Shown piece after piece: positions 1 through 7,246 of a stretch of DNA of 64,000 nucleotides. The stretch is from contig NZ_BDCF01000018.1 of NCBI RefSeq assembly GCF_001613365.1, positions 62,001 through 126,000 of the forward strand, in the 5' to 3' direction. The notes below the pieces were generated by a model, which worked only from the letters and a program-made list of their open reading frames with translations, had not been told where the DNA came from and ran no database searches. Within the stretch, counting starts at the first letter, position 1. Every line of letters starts with the position of its first letter. Both the position numbers and the translations under genes were made by a program. The DNA is from Nocardia xishanensis NBRC 101358. GTDB lineage: Bacteria > Actinomycetota > Actinomycetes > Mycobacteriales > Mycobacteriaceae.

Positions 1-72
1 GACCGACCGGAGTGCCATGGCGACCAGGGCGGCGGAGAACGCCACCCAAGCGCCGCGACGCCCCTTTTTCAT
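1..72 (-). CDS. Start of a small membrane or exported protein (runs off the window)
   Basis: Only the first 24 codons are present. The ATG overlaps the stop of the ClpC2-like gene (ATGA), so the two are probably translationally coupled. The visible N-terminus has a basic start (MKKGRR) followed by a hydrophobic Ala/Val stretch, which suggests a signal peptide or first membrane segment. Nothing further can be said about function because the rest lies outside the window. Confidence 0.5.
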   Translation of the reverse strand, partial: MKKGRRGAWVAFSAALVAMALRSV

Positions 73-809
73 TGCTTCTGGGCGGCGATCACCGAAAGCA
101 GTTCCACCAGGTGCGCTTCGGTCTTCGCCTTGTCCATGCCGAGGCCGGTCAGCAGGCCCGCGCCGTTCTCCTGTTCGAGCAGGGCGAGCAGGATGTGCTC
201 GGTGCCGATGTAATTGTGACCCAGGCGAAGCGCCTCGCGAAAGGTCAGCTCGAGCGCCTTCTTGGCCTCGGCGTCGAAGGGCACCAGAGCGGCGGGGCCG
301 CCCTCGCCGTCCGGCTCGGCGGGCGGAAGCGCCGCGGTCGCGGCCGCGCGCACCTCGTCCAGGTCGAGGCCCGCGGTGAGAATCTCCTTGGCGGCAAGAC
401 TTGCGGGCTCGCTCAGCAGTCCGAGCACCAGGTGGACGGGCCCGATGAGCTTGTTGCCCGCGGTCTGCGCGGCCTGCTGAGAGGCCATCACCACCGCGCG
501 GGCGCGCGGAGTGAACTTGGCGAATCCGGCGTTCGGATCCATCGCCGCGGCCTCGGCCGGGTCGCCGGGTCCCTTGGCCACGAACCGTTTCTGCGCGGCC
601 TGCTTCGTGACGCCCATGCTGGCGCCGATATCGGTCCATGACGCGCCGGAGCGGCGAGCTTGGTCGACGAAGTGGCCGATCAGGTGATCGGCCACTTCGT
701 CGAGATGACCCGCGGCGATGACCGCGTCGGAGAGCTGCTCGAGCACGTTGTCCGGCCGAGCCTTCTTGATGGCGGAGATGAGGTCGTCGAGGCGAACGGA
801 AGAAGTCAT
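69..809 (-). CDS. clpC2: ClpC2-like protein: helix-turn-helix segment plus tandem Clp N-terminal repeats, no ATPase
   Basis: 246 residues. Residues about 55-80 form a helix-turn-helix (SWTDIGASMGVTKQAAQKRF). Residues about 95-160 and 165-240 are two Clp_N repeats (LGHNYIGTEHILLALL in the second). There is no Walker motif, so this is not a chaperone ATPase. It matches my memory of M. tuberculosis Rv2667 (ClpC2) closely in order and length. That protein mimics the ClpC1 N-terminal domain, binds cyclomarin and represses its own gene. By inference this protein senses or buffers ligands of ClpC1 and binds the two palindromes just upstream. The ATG sits 6 bases after a -10 box with no Shine-Dalgarno, so translation is probably leaderless. 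The next minus-strand gene overlaps its stop. Confidence 0.85.
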   Translation of the reverse strand: MTSSVRLDDLISAIKKARPDNVLEQLSDAVIAAGHLDEVADHLIGHFVDQARRSGASWTDIGASMGVTKQAAQKRFVAKGPGDPAEAAAMDPNAGFAKFTPRARAVVMASQQAAQTAGNKLIGPVHLVLGLLSEPASLAAKEILTAGLDLDEVRAAATAALPPAEPDGEGGPAALVPFDAEAKKALELTFREALRLGHNYIGTEHILLALLEQENGAGLLTGLGMDKAKTEAHLVELLSVIAAQKQ

Positions 810-859
810 GCGTCAACCATAAGTTGACGCCGTATCATCGTCAACCTTTAGTTGACGAT
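810..859 (-). promoter_or_regulatory. Twin palindromic operators over the clpC2-like promoter
   Basis: Two perfect 19-bp palindromes, CGTCAACCATAAGTTGACG (811-829) and CGTCAACCTTTAGTTGACG (839-857), lie 28 bp apart centre to centre. Read on the minus strand they carry a full promoter: TTGACG (844-839), 17-bp spacer, TATGGT (821-816), then 6 bases to the ATG at 809. One operator covers the -35 region and the other the -10. Autorepression by the adjacent HTH protein is an inference from this layout. Confidence 0.75.
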
Positions 860-885
860 CTTGATCGGACGCTCCCCCGTCGCCG

Positions 886-1974
886 CTAGCGCAACCCCGC
901 CGCGGCCGCCGCGCCGCGCACGATGAGCTCCTTGACCCGGGCGCCGAGACGCCCACGCAGCACGGTCCGCGCCGGTGTGTCGTCGGCGTGCAGCAGCTGG
1001 ACGACCGCGTCGCGCCTGCCGAGGCTGATGCACTGGAGGACATACCGGAACCGCAGATCACCAGGCTCGCGTCCGCGCAGCCGCGCCGCGACCACGTCGG
1101 CCGCGTACTTGCCGGTGGGCAGCGCCGTCGCGCACGCCATCCGCAGCGAGCGCTCGCCCGGACCGGCGATCACCGCGCTGTCGCCCGCGGCGTAGATCTC
1201 CGGGTGCGAGATCGAGCGCAGGGTTTCGTCGGTCAGCACCCTGCCCGCGCCGTCCACCGCGAGACCGGCGCGGGCCGCGAGCTCGGGCACGGCGAAACCG
1301 GTTGTCCAGACCGTTGTCTCGGCCGCGATGAACTCACCGCCCGCGAGCCGGACACCGTCCGCGGTCACCTCGACCACCTTGACGTCCGCGCGGATCTCGA
1401 CGCCGAGCTTCTCCAGCACCGCCCGGATGTGCGCGACCGCCTTCGCCGAGAGCCAGGCGCCGGGTTCGTCGGCGCTGAGCAGGACGACGCGCGAATCCCG
1501 CTGAGACTCGGCGATTTCGGCGGCCAGCTCGATGCCGGTGGCGCCCGCGCCGACGACGGCGATCGTTCCACCGTTCGCGGTCCAGGACGAAACCTCGGGC
1601 GTGGCAACGGACTTGGCGAACTCCGCGGCTCCTGGGACGCCACCGGGATCGGCGAGGCTGCCCAGTGCGTAGATCAGCACGTCGTAGCCGACGGAATCGC
1701 CGCCGTCCAACTCGATCCGCTTACCTACGGCATCGATCCGCGTCGCCCGCGCCTGGACGAATCGAATGCCCTTGCGCTCCAACACCTCCGCCAAGCTCCA
1801 CCGGCGCAACCGCTGCCCGGCGACCTGCTGGTGCAACCGCACCCGCTCCACGAACTCGGCGCGGGCGTCGACAACGGTGATCCGCGCGGTCCCCGCCCGC
1901 CCGGCCAGTCGCCGCGCCGCGGCCAGACCCGCGTATCCGGCGCCAAGAACGACGATGTGCTGCTTCCCGGTCAT
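886..1974 (-). CDS. NDH-2-like FAD-dependent oxidoreductase, partner of the ECF41 sigma factor
   Basis: 362 residues from the ATG at 1974, preceded by GAGGAG; the upstream in-frame ATG lacks a ribosome site. It shows an FAD dinucleotide fold at the N-terminus (VVLGAGYAGLAAARRLAG), a second NAD(P)H-binding fold (IAVVGAGATGIELAAE) and the C-terminal FAD motif (EIYAAGDSAVI). This is the type II NADH dehydrogenase/ferredoxin reductase family; the electron acceptor cannot be read from sequence. It lies 90 bp downstream of an ECF41 sigma factor. ECF41 sigma factors are known to sit beside carboxymuconolactone decarboxylases, oxidoreductases or epimerases, so this is the likely target gene. A candidate sigma-specific promoter is annotated upstream. 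Confidence 0.85.
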   Translation of the reverse strand: MTGKQHIVVLGAGYAGLAAARRLAGRAGTARITVVDARAEFVERVRLHQQVAGQRLRRWSLAEVLERKGIRFVQARATRIDAVGKRIELDGGDSVGYDVLIYALGSLADPGGVPGAAEFAKSVATPEVSSWTANGGTIAVVGAGATGIELAAEIAESQRDSRVVLLSADEPGAWLSAKAVAHIRAVLEKLGVEIRADVKVVEVTADGVRLAGGEFIAAETTVWTTGFAVPELAARAGLAVDGAGRVLTDETLRSISHPEIYAAGDSAVIAGPGERSLRMACATALPTGKYAADVVAARLRGREPGDLRFRYVLQCISLGRRDAVVQLLHADDTPARTVLRGRLGARVKELIVRGAAAAAGLR

Positions 1975-2008
1975 GATGGTGGCTCCTCTCGTTGGCCGAT
2001 ACCCCTCA

Positions 2009-2035
2009 GACTGGGTCGGCCCCCGATTCCTGACA
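2009..2035 (-). promoter_or_regulatory. Candidate ECF41-type promoter for the oxidoreductase
   Basis: Minus strand: TGTCAGG (2035-2029), exactly 16 bases, then AGTC (2012-2009), 35 bases before the oxidoreductase ATG. The published ECF41 consensus as I remember it is TGTCACA-N16-CGTC, so five of seven and three of four positions match. The sigma gene itself lacks an obvious copy upstream. Confidence 0.45.
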
Positions 2036-2063
2036 GCCCACGGCATGAGCCGCGTCACACCGG

Positions 2064-2957
2064 CTACGCCGTCCGGTCGGCGGCGGCGAAATAGGCCAGC
2101 TTGTCGGGGTTGAGGACGAGATGCAGTGCGCGCGCCCGATCGCCGTCGAGATCGACGCCGACGACCAGCATGGGCGTTTCGGCGACCCGCACGACCACAG
2201 CGAGGGCGCCGTTGACCTCCTCGACGGCGATCGCCATGCCGGGAACCTCCCAGCGGAACAGGCCGACGAGGTAGCGCGCCACGCGATCGGCGCCGTGCAC
2301 TGGCCGTCGCGCGGCGTTGATCCGGCCGCCGCCGTCCGCGGTGGCGGTGACGTCGGCCGCGAGCATCCGACCGAGCGTTTCGACATCGCCGGAGTGCGCG
2401 GCCGCGAGGAAGCGCTCGATCAGCGCTCTGGCATGACCTGGTTCGACGTCGAAGCGCGGCCTGCCGTCGCGCACGCGCTGTCCGGCCCTGCGATACGTCT
2501 GCTGCGAGCCCGCCTCGGTGAGGTCGAGCATGTCGGCGATCTCCCGATGGGCGTAGCCGAACGCCTCGCGCATCACGAAGACGGCGCGCTCCACGGGGCT
2601 CAGCCGCTCCAGCGCGGTGAGCAGCGCCAACGAGACCAGCTCGCGTTCCTCGACGGTCTCCAGCGGGCCGAGTTCGCCGTTCGCGGTGGCGACCGGCTCC
2701 GGCAGCCAGGGGCCGACATAGGTCTCACGCCGCGCACGCGCCGAGACGAGCCAGGTCCGGCAGAGATTCACCACGGCGGTGGTGAGCCACGCCTCCGCGG
2801 ATCGGATGGTGGCCCGGTCGGTGCCGTCCCAGCGCAAGTAGGTCTCCTGCACCGCGTCCTCGGCCTCGGCCGCCGAGCCGAGCATGCGGTAGGCGAGCGC
2901 GAACAACCGCGGCCGATGCGCCTGGAATTCGCGCAGTCCGTCGGGTTCCACCGTCAC
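2064..2957 (-). CDS. sigJ: ECF41-family RNA polymerase sigma factor with fused SnoaL-like domain (SigJ-like)
   Basis: 297 residues. Sigma region 2 lies at about 10-75 and region 4 at about 110-165 (LSPVERAVFVMREAFGYAHREIA). The linker carries WLPEP at 84-88. The C-terminal NTF2/SnoaL-like domain has DGGGR at 208-212 and NPDKL at 283-287. These three motifs are diagnostic for ECF41, whose C-terminal extension controls sigma activity in place of an anti-sigma factor. Mycobacterial SigJ belongs to this class. The gene follows pssA by about 35 bp on the same strand and precedes the flavoprotein it probably controls. The GTG/ATG choice is not an issue: the start at 2957 keeps region 2 complete. 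Confidence 0.9.
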   Translation of the reverse strand: MTVEPDGLREFQAHRPRLFALAYRMLGSAAEAEDAVQETYLRWDGTDRATIRSAEAWLTTAVVNLCRTWLVSARARRETYVGPWLPEPVATANGELGPLETVEERELVSLALLTALERLSPVERAVFVMREAFGYAHREIADMLDLTEAGSQQTYRRAGQRVRDGRPRFDVEPGHARALIERFLAAAHSGDVETLGRMLAADVTATADGGGRINAARRPVHGADRVARYLVGLFRWEVPGMAIAVEEVNGALAVVVRVAETPMLVVGVDLDGDRARALHLVLNPDKLAYFAAADRTA

Positions 2958-2991
2958 CTACCTCCCCGCTCGGCGGCCGCGTTCGCCGGTA

Positions 2992-3897
2992 TCAGCGAAC
3001 TATGTCCTCCGCCCGTTCCTTTCGACCGCCGGGCCTGCGCAGCCGCAGCCGCGCGCTCGAGCTGCGGATGCCGGACCTGATGGCGGGCCTGCGCCGCTGC
3101 GCCTTGCGCTGCGCCCTGCGCTCGGCGGGCTTGTGCTCCCAAGTCTCCGGCCGAGCCGCCACCCAGCGCTGCGAATACCAGGCGAACGGAATGTGCCCAA
3201 GGTAGAGCGCGACGAGCATGAGCAGCAGCACGATCGGATAGGTCACCAGCAGGGCCGCCGCCAACGCGACGAGCACGAGCAGCCCGGCCGCGGCTTGCGG
3301 CGCCACCGACACCGACTTCATCGCCAAGGTCGGAATCGTGCTGACGCACAACGCCGCCGCGAACACCGTCCACGCGGCGACCTCGTAGAAGCCGACCCAC
3401 CAGCCGTCGCCGAACTGCACGTACAGCCCGATCGGCACGAGCGCGATGAGCGCGCCTGCGGGCGCGGGCACACCGACGAAATAGTCACGCGACCAATCGG
3501 GCCGGGTGTCGTCGTCCATCAGGGTGTTGAACCTGGCCAGGCGCAGCACGACGCTCACCGCGAACAACAGCGCGATGATCCAGCCCGCGCTGTTCTGGTC
3601 GAGCAACGCGACATACAGCACAAGCGCGGGCGCGACGCCGAAGGAGATCGCGTCGGAGAGCGAGTCGAGCTCGGCGCCCATCTTGGTGGTGGCGTCGAGC
3701 ATGCGGGCGAGGCGGCCGTCGAGGGTGTCGAGCACCGCGGCGGCGCCGACCATGGCCAGCGCGGTGGCGAGCTCGCCGTCCAGCGCGAACTTCACCGCGG
3801 ACAGGCCAGAGCACAGCGCCAGAATGGTGACGATGCTCGGAAGCAGCCGGACGCTGCGACGCCTGCGCCGTTGAGTGGGCACAGCCGCTTCCATCAT
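2992..3897 (-). CDS. pssA: CDP-diacylglycerol--serine O-phosphatidyltransferase
   Basis: 301 residues; makes phosphatidylserine from CDP-diacylglycerol and serine at the membrane. The CDP-alcohol phosphotransferase signature is complete: D57-x2-D60-G61-x2-A64-R65-x8-G74-x3-D78-x3-D82. Several hydrophobic membrane segments follow (about 85-240), and the C-terminal 60 residues are strongly basic (Arg/Ala-rich). The ATG overlaps the psd stop as ATGA, and a second ATG one codon later is equally possible. It forms a two-gene phosphatidylethanolamine operon with psd, as in mycobacteria (Rv0436c/Rv0437c). Confidence 0.95.
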   Translation of the reverse strand: MMEAAVPTQRRRRRSVRLLPSIVTILALCSGLSAVKFALDGELATALAMVGAAAVLDTLDGRLARMLDATTKMGAELDSLSDAISFGVAPALVLYVALLDQNSAGWIIALLFAVSVVLRLARFNTLMDDDTRPDWSRDYFVGVPAPAGALIALVPIGLYVQFGDGWWVGFYEVAAWTVFAAALCVSTIPTLAMKSVSVAPQAAAGLLVLVALAAALLVTYPIVLLLMLVALYLGHIPFAWYSQRWVAARPETWEHKPAERRAQRKAQRRRPAIRSGIRSSSARLRLRRPGGRKERAEDIVR

Positions 3898-4607
3898 GAC
3901 AACACGGCCAGGACGGTCTCGCCCCCGATGGTGCGCTGCCCCGGCTGCACAAGCAGCTCGGTGCCCGCGGGGAAGTAGGTGTCGACCCGGGAGCCGAAGC
4001 GGATCAAACCGTAGGTGTCGCCAATGGTCAGGACGTCGCCGACCTGCGCGTCGCAGACGATGCGCCGGGCGAGCAGACCCGCGATCTGCACCACGACGAG
4101 CCGCTCGCCCGCCGGGGTCTCCAGCACCATGCTGTTGCGCTCGTTCACCGAGCTGGCCTCGGGCAGATCGGCCGAGCGGAACTGGCCCGCCTGGTGGTGC
4201 ACCGCGCGGACGACGCCGGAGACCGGGGTGCGCTGCACGTGCACGTCGAGCACGGAGAGAAAGATGCTGACCCGGGGCAGCGGCTGGTCGCCGAGCCCGA
4301 GTTCCGCGGGCGGCGCGGCCGTGTCGACCAGGGCGATCTCACCATCGGCGGGGGCGACGACGGCGCCTGCCCGGTTCGGCGGCACCCGCGTCGGGTGACG
4401 GAAGAAGGTGGCGCAGGCCGCCGCTGCCAGCAGACCCGTCCGGCGCACCCATTTGCGCTTTCCGCCGAGCACCGCGACCGCGAGCGGCGCGGCTACGAAG
4501 GGCAGCCCGGCGGGATGCAGCGGGGGAACGGCGGCCCTGACCAGGTCGACGACGTGGCCGACGCCGGTCGTTTCGGGCGTGCCGGGCGGGGTGGGACGGC
4601 GTGCCAC
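3894..4607 (-). CDS. psd: Phosphatidylserine decarboxylase proenzyme
   Basis: 237 residues; decarboxylates phosphatidylserine to phosphatidylethanolamine. The self-cleavage site is G205-S206 in RFGSRVD, from which the pyruvoyl group forms. D88 (PADGE) and H123 (DVHVQRTP) fit the catalytic Asp and His of the short, archaeal/actinobacterial-type PSDs. One or two hydrophobic segments near 35-68 anchor it. The GTG start has GAGGAG eight bases upstream. The stop overlaps the pssA start, so the two consecutive enzymes are translationally coupled. Confidence 0.95.
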   Translation of the reverse strand: MARRPTPPGTPETTGVGHVVDLVRAAVPPLHPAGLPFVAAPLAVAVLGGKRKWVRRTGLLAAAACATFFRHPTRVPPNRAGAVVAPADGEIALVDTAAPPAELGLGDQPLPRVSIFLSVLDVHVQRTPVSGVVRAVHHQAGQFRSADLPEASSVNERNSMVLETPAGERLVVVQIAGLLARRIVCDAQVGDVLTIGDTYGLIRFGSRVDTYFPAGTELLVQPGQRTIGGETVLAVLS

Positions 4608-4706
4608 AGGCTCCTCTTTCGTGCTAGATGCAGTCGGTTGCGCCCTTCAACGATAGGTCCGGCGCAAGCGATCACACCTTACGGGAGGAGCCGGTGACAC
4701 GTCCGG

Positions 4707-4979
4707 TCAGCGCAATGCCCTGCGGCCGGTGACCAGGCTGACGAGGAACAGCAGAATTATCGCGCCGCCGAGGCAGGTGAAGAAGCTGAACCACAGCCCG
4801 CCGCCCTCGACGTCGACGCCGAACAGCTTCAGCAGGAATCCGCCGAGCAGACCGCCGATCACGCCGACGACGATGTTCAGCAGGATGCCCTGTTGGGCGT
4901 CCGTTTTCATGATCTTGCTGGCGATCCAACCGGCGAGACCGCCGATGATGATCCAGCCGATGATCCCGAGACCGAGCAT
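4707..4979 (-). CDS. GlsB/YeaQ/YmgE family stress-associated membrane protein
   Basis: 90 residues, nearly all membrane: three hydrophobic helices separated by short loops, with the glycine-rich pattern GWIIIGGLAGWIASKIM at the N-terminus and GVIGGLLGGFLL in the middle. This is the family once called transglycosylase-associated proteins; they are induced by general or envelope stress but have no established biochemical activity. It stands alone, with a GAGG ribosome site before the ATG. A short TAGGC/GCCTA palindrome lies 25-35 bases upstream. Confidence 0.85.
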   Translation of the reverse strand: MLGLGIIGWIIIGGLAGWIASKIMKTDAQQGILLNIVVGVIGGLLGGFLLKLFGVDVEGGGLWFSFFTCLGGAIILLFLVSLVTGRRALR

Positions 4980-5200
4980 GGTGACCTCGCATCAGTAGTT
5001 GGTTAGGCACGCCTAGTGCTCAGCGACGTGCTTCCGCAGACATACCCGGCGATTGTGAGAATAAGCACTTCCCGTGGCAACCCTCGGGTAATATGAGGGA
5101 GCCTCATGTCTACGCATTCGTAGCGAGTGGCGAACCGATGAGGAGTTCGAGGCTCCGCCGGATCCCCGGCAGCAGCGCCGCAGGTATTAGGAGATCCATC

Positions 5201-6229
5201 ATGTCTGCTCGAATCGCCCAGACCACCGGGGCTGAGCACACCGCGATCCTCGGGCTCGGCGTCTATCGCCCGGCCCGTGTGGTCACCAACGACGAAGTAG
5301 CAGGACCGATCAACTCCAGCGACGAGTGGATCCAGACGAGGTCGGGCATCAAGACCCGGCGTTTCGCCTCCGAGGACGAGACGATCCAGAGCATGAGCGT
5401 GGCCGCCGCGCAGAACGCGCTGGCAGCGTCGGGCGTGGATTACGACGAGGTCGACTGTGTCATCGTCGCCACGTCGACGCATCTGCTGCTGACACCGGCC
5501 GCTGCCCCGCGCATCGCCACCGAGCTCGGCATGAACGGCGTTGCCGCGTTCGACGTCTCCGCGGGCTGCGCGGGGTTCTGTCACGCGCTGGCGATGGCGT
5601 CCGACCTCGTTCGGTGCGGCACGTCCAAGAACGTGCTGGTGATCGGCGTGGAGAAACTGACCAACACCATCAACATGAGCGACCGCTCCACCGCGTTCCT
5701 GTTCGCCGACGGCGCGGGCGCCGTCGTGGTCGGCCCAGCCGCGGAGCAGGGCATCGGCCCGACCGTGTGGGGCTCGGACGGCACCCAGCACCACGCGATC
5801 CGCCAGGACAAGGACTGGATGGAGTACTTCGCCGAGATCGACGAGAAGGGCCTCGACGCCGTCCGGCCGTACCTGACCATGGAGGGCACCGCCGTCTTCC
5901 GTTGGGCCGCGCACTCGTTGGAGAAGGTGTGCCGCGACGCGATCGACCGCGCCGGACTCACCACCGACGACATGCAGGCGATGATCCCGCACCAGGCCAA
6001 CGGCCGGATCATCGAGATCATGGCGCGCGTGCTCAAGCTGCCGGAGAACTGCGCGCTCGCGCACGACATCGAGGAGACCGGCAACACCTCGGCCGCGTCC
6101 ATCCCGCTGGCCATGGAAGCGCTGCTACGCAACGGCGAGTCGAAGCCGGGCGACACCGCGCTGCTCATCGCCTTCGGCGCGGGTCTGTCCTACGCGGCGC
6201 AGGTCGTCACCCTGCCGAACTGGAAGTAG
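5201..6229 (+). CDS. fabH: Beta-ketoacyl-ACP synthase III
   Basis: 342 residues from the ATG with AGGAG eight bases upstream; longer in-frame starts lack a ribosome site. The catalytic triad is intact: C123 (SAGCAGF), H264 (PHQANGR) and N295 (TGNTSAAS). The sequence resembles mycobacterial FabH, including VVTNDE, SSDEW and GIKTRRF near the N-terminus. That enzyme condenses long acyl-CoA primers with malonyl-AcpM and links FAS-I to the FAS-II mycolate pathway. The gene is alone and not beside other fab genes. A strong hairpin follows. Substrate length is inferred from the family only. Confidence 0.93.
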   Translation: MSARIAQTTGAEHTAILGLGVYRPARVVTNDEVAGPINSSDEWIQTRSGIKTRRFASEDETIQSMSVAAAQNALAASGVDYDEVDCVIVATSTHLLLTPAAAPRIATELGMNGVAAFDVSAGCAGFCHALAMASDLVRCGTSKNVLVIGVEKLTNTINMSDRSTAFLFADGAGAVVVGPAAEQGIGPTVWGSDGTQHHAIRQDKDWMEYFAEIDEKGLDAVRPYLTMEGTAVFRWAAHSLEKVCRDAIDRAGLTTDDMQAMIPHQANGRIIEIMARVLKLPENCALAHDIEETGNTSAASIPLAMEALLRNGESKPGDTALLIAFGAGLSYAAQVVTLPNWK

Positions 6230-6244
6230 TCGCTTCCGCGAGCC

Positions 6245-6274
6245 GCGCCCTCGCCCCACAAGGGGCGAGGGCGC
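6245..6274. terminator. Bidirectional hairpin terminator between fabH and the SRPBCC gene
   Basis: Perfect 13-bp stem GCGCCCTCGCCCC (6245-6257), loop ACAA, complementary arm 6262-6274. It sits between two converging genes ending at 6229 and 6282. There is no U-tract, as is usual in actinobacteria. Confidence 0.8.
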
Positions 6275-6281
6275 AATCGCC

Positions 6282-6737
6282 TCAGGCGCTCGTCTCGGCC
6301 ACGGCCTTGATCTTGGCGAGCGTCTCGTTCATGCCGCGGACCAGGTTGGCCTCGAAGGCCTGTTCACCGCCGAGCACGGCGTCGATGACCTTGCGAATCA
6401 CCCAGGTGACACCGTTGGACACGTCGCGCCGCTCGATCAGCCGGGTGCCGTTCGCGGTCGGCTCCAGCGTGTAGCTCCACACCGTGTGGTTCTCGATCAT
6501 CCGGAACGCGAAGGCCTGATTGGGCTCGAACCGCACGATGCGCGAGGTCGTCGGCCAGCGCTTCCAGCCGTCCTTGTTCCAGTTCACGGTCCAGGTACCG
6601 GCCTTCGGCGTGCCGAGCGGGACCATCCTGAGGGTCATCGGGCTGAACTCGGGCATGCGCTTCAGATCGGAGACGATCTGCCAGACGCGCTCCGGGGGAG
6701 CGGCGATGTCGACGGTCGCTTCGAGGTGGTTGGGCAA
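6282..6737 (-). CDS. SRPBCC (START/Bet v1-like) lipid- or ligand-binding protein
   Basis: 151 residues. The opening (MPNHLEATVDIAAPPERVWQIVSD, written here in two parts: MPNHLEATVD then IAAPPERVWQIVSD) is the typical beta strand-helix start of the polyketide cyclase/SRPBCC fold. A pattern of alternating beta strands and a long C-terminal helix (about 120-148) follows. Such proteins bind hydrophobic ligands in a cavity; the ligand is unknown here. The TTG start has GGAGG six bases upstream. A 17-bp palindrome lies 22 bases upstream, suggesting regulation by a dimeric repressor. The gene converges with fabH. Confidence 0.8.
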   Translation of the reverse strand: MPNHLEATVDIAAPPERVWQIVSDLKRMPEFSPMTLRMVPLGTPKAGTWTVNWNKDGWKRWPTTSRIVRFEPNQAFAFRMIENHTVWSYTLEPTANGTRLIERRDVSNGVTWVIRKVIDAVLGGEQAFEANLVRGMNETLAKIKAVAETSA

Positions 6738-6758
6738 CGCTGCCTCCGGTGATGCGCG

Positions 6759-6775
6759 GTCCGGACAATCCGGAC
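6759..6775. promoter_or_regulatory. 17-bp palindrome upstream of the SRPBCC gene
   Basis: GTCCGGA-CAA-TCCGGAC, perfect 7-bp arms around a 3-base centre, 22 bases upstream of the TTG start at 6737. It looks like a repressor operator. No regulator gene adjoins it. Confidence 0.45.
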
Positions 6776-6945
6776 ACTTGTGTACGGCAAGTTACAGACA
6801 TCCTAAACGGGCGCCCATGGAAGACAACTGTGTCACATTTTGGCTTTTTGGTTGGCTGCGCTCGTAATGGTCCGCGCACAATTGCGGATAGACGAAGCAC
6901 AAGCCACAGCCACGAGCTTTTCCGTCCAGCGTGAGGTGATCGGCC

Positions 6946-7140
6946 GTGAAACTCAGCTCGCTTCTTCATCGTCGGCAGGCGGACCAGGTTCCGCTGCTTC
7001 CCTCCTCAGAACCCGATGACGAGCCCGCGGAGCGCGGTGCGCTGACGCGTCGGGCCGAGAAGGCGCTCGCCCAAGAAGAACGGCTGGAGCGATTGCTCAC
7101 ACCGAGCGAACTCGAGATGGTGCTCCAGCACCGCGTGTGA
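6946..7140 (+). CDS. Small hypothetical protein, 64 residues
   Basis: GTG start with AGGTGA seven bases upstream. The product is hydrophilic, with a charged alpha-helical C-terminal half rich in Glu, Arg and Leu (about 30-60). No signal peptide or membrane segment is seen, and I do not recognise a family. It is divergent from the SRPBCC gene and followed by two stem-loops. The good ribosome site and codon use like its neighbours argue that it is real. Confidence 0.5.
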   Translation: MKLSSLLHRRQADQVPLLPSSEPDDEPAERGALTRRAEKALAQEERLERLLTPSELEMVLQHRV

Positions 7141-7150
7141 ACCAGGTCGC

Positions 7151-7178
7151 GCATCGCGCGGCGATGCCCCTGCGGGGG
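7151..7178 (+). terminator. Two adjacent hairpins after the small ORF
   Basis: GCATCGC-GCG-GCGATGC (7151-7167) is immediately followed by CCCC-TGC-GGGG (7167-7177). They lie 10 bases after the stop at 7140 and before the next promoter. Confidence 0.55.
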
Positions 7179-7210
7179 CGAGGGGATGACTCGAGGGGCG
7201 GGAAACTCCG

Positions 7211-7246
7211 GCGACACTCCCGACGCCGAAGCGACATAATTTTGTG
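7211..7246 (+). promoter_or_regulatory. Predicted leaderless promoter of the receiver-reductase operon
   Basis: GCGACA (7211-7216), 18-bp spacer, CATAAT (7235-7240), then 6 bases to GTG at 7247. No Shine-Dalgarno sequence precedes either GTG (7244 or 7247). Confidence 0.5.

Noticed and set aside
5003..5016. Possible IdeR/DtxR iron box (TTAGGCACGCCTAG) upstream of the GlsB-like gene
   Set aside because: Only one side resembles the TTAGG half of the IdeR consensus and the other half does not match; it is more likely a chance short palindrome.
5053..5094. TTGTGA and TAATAT as the fabH promoter
   Set aside because: The spacing is 30 bases; TAATAT alone could be a -10, but no matching -35 was found.
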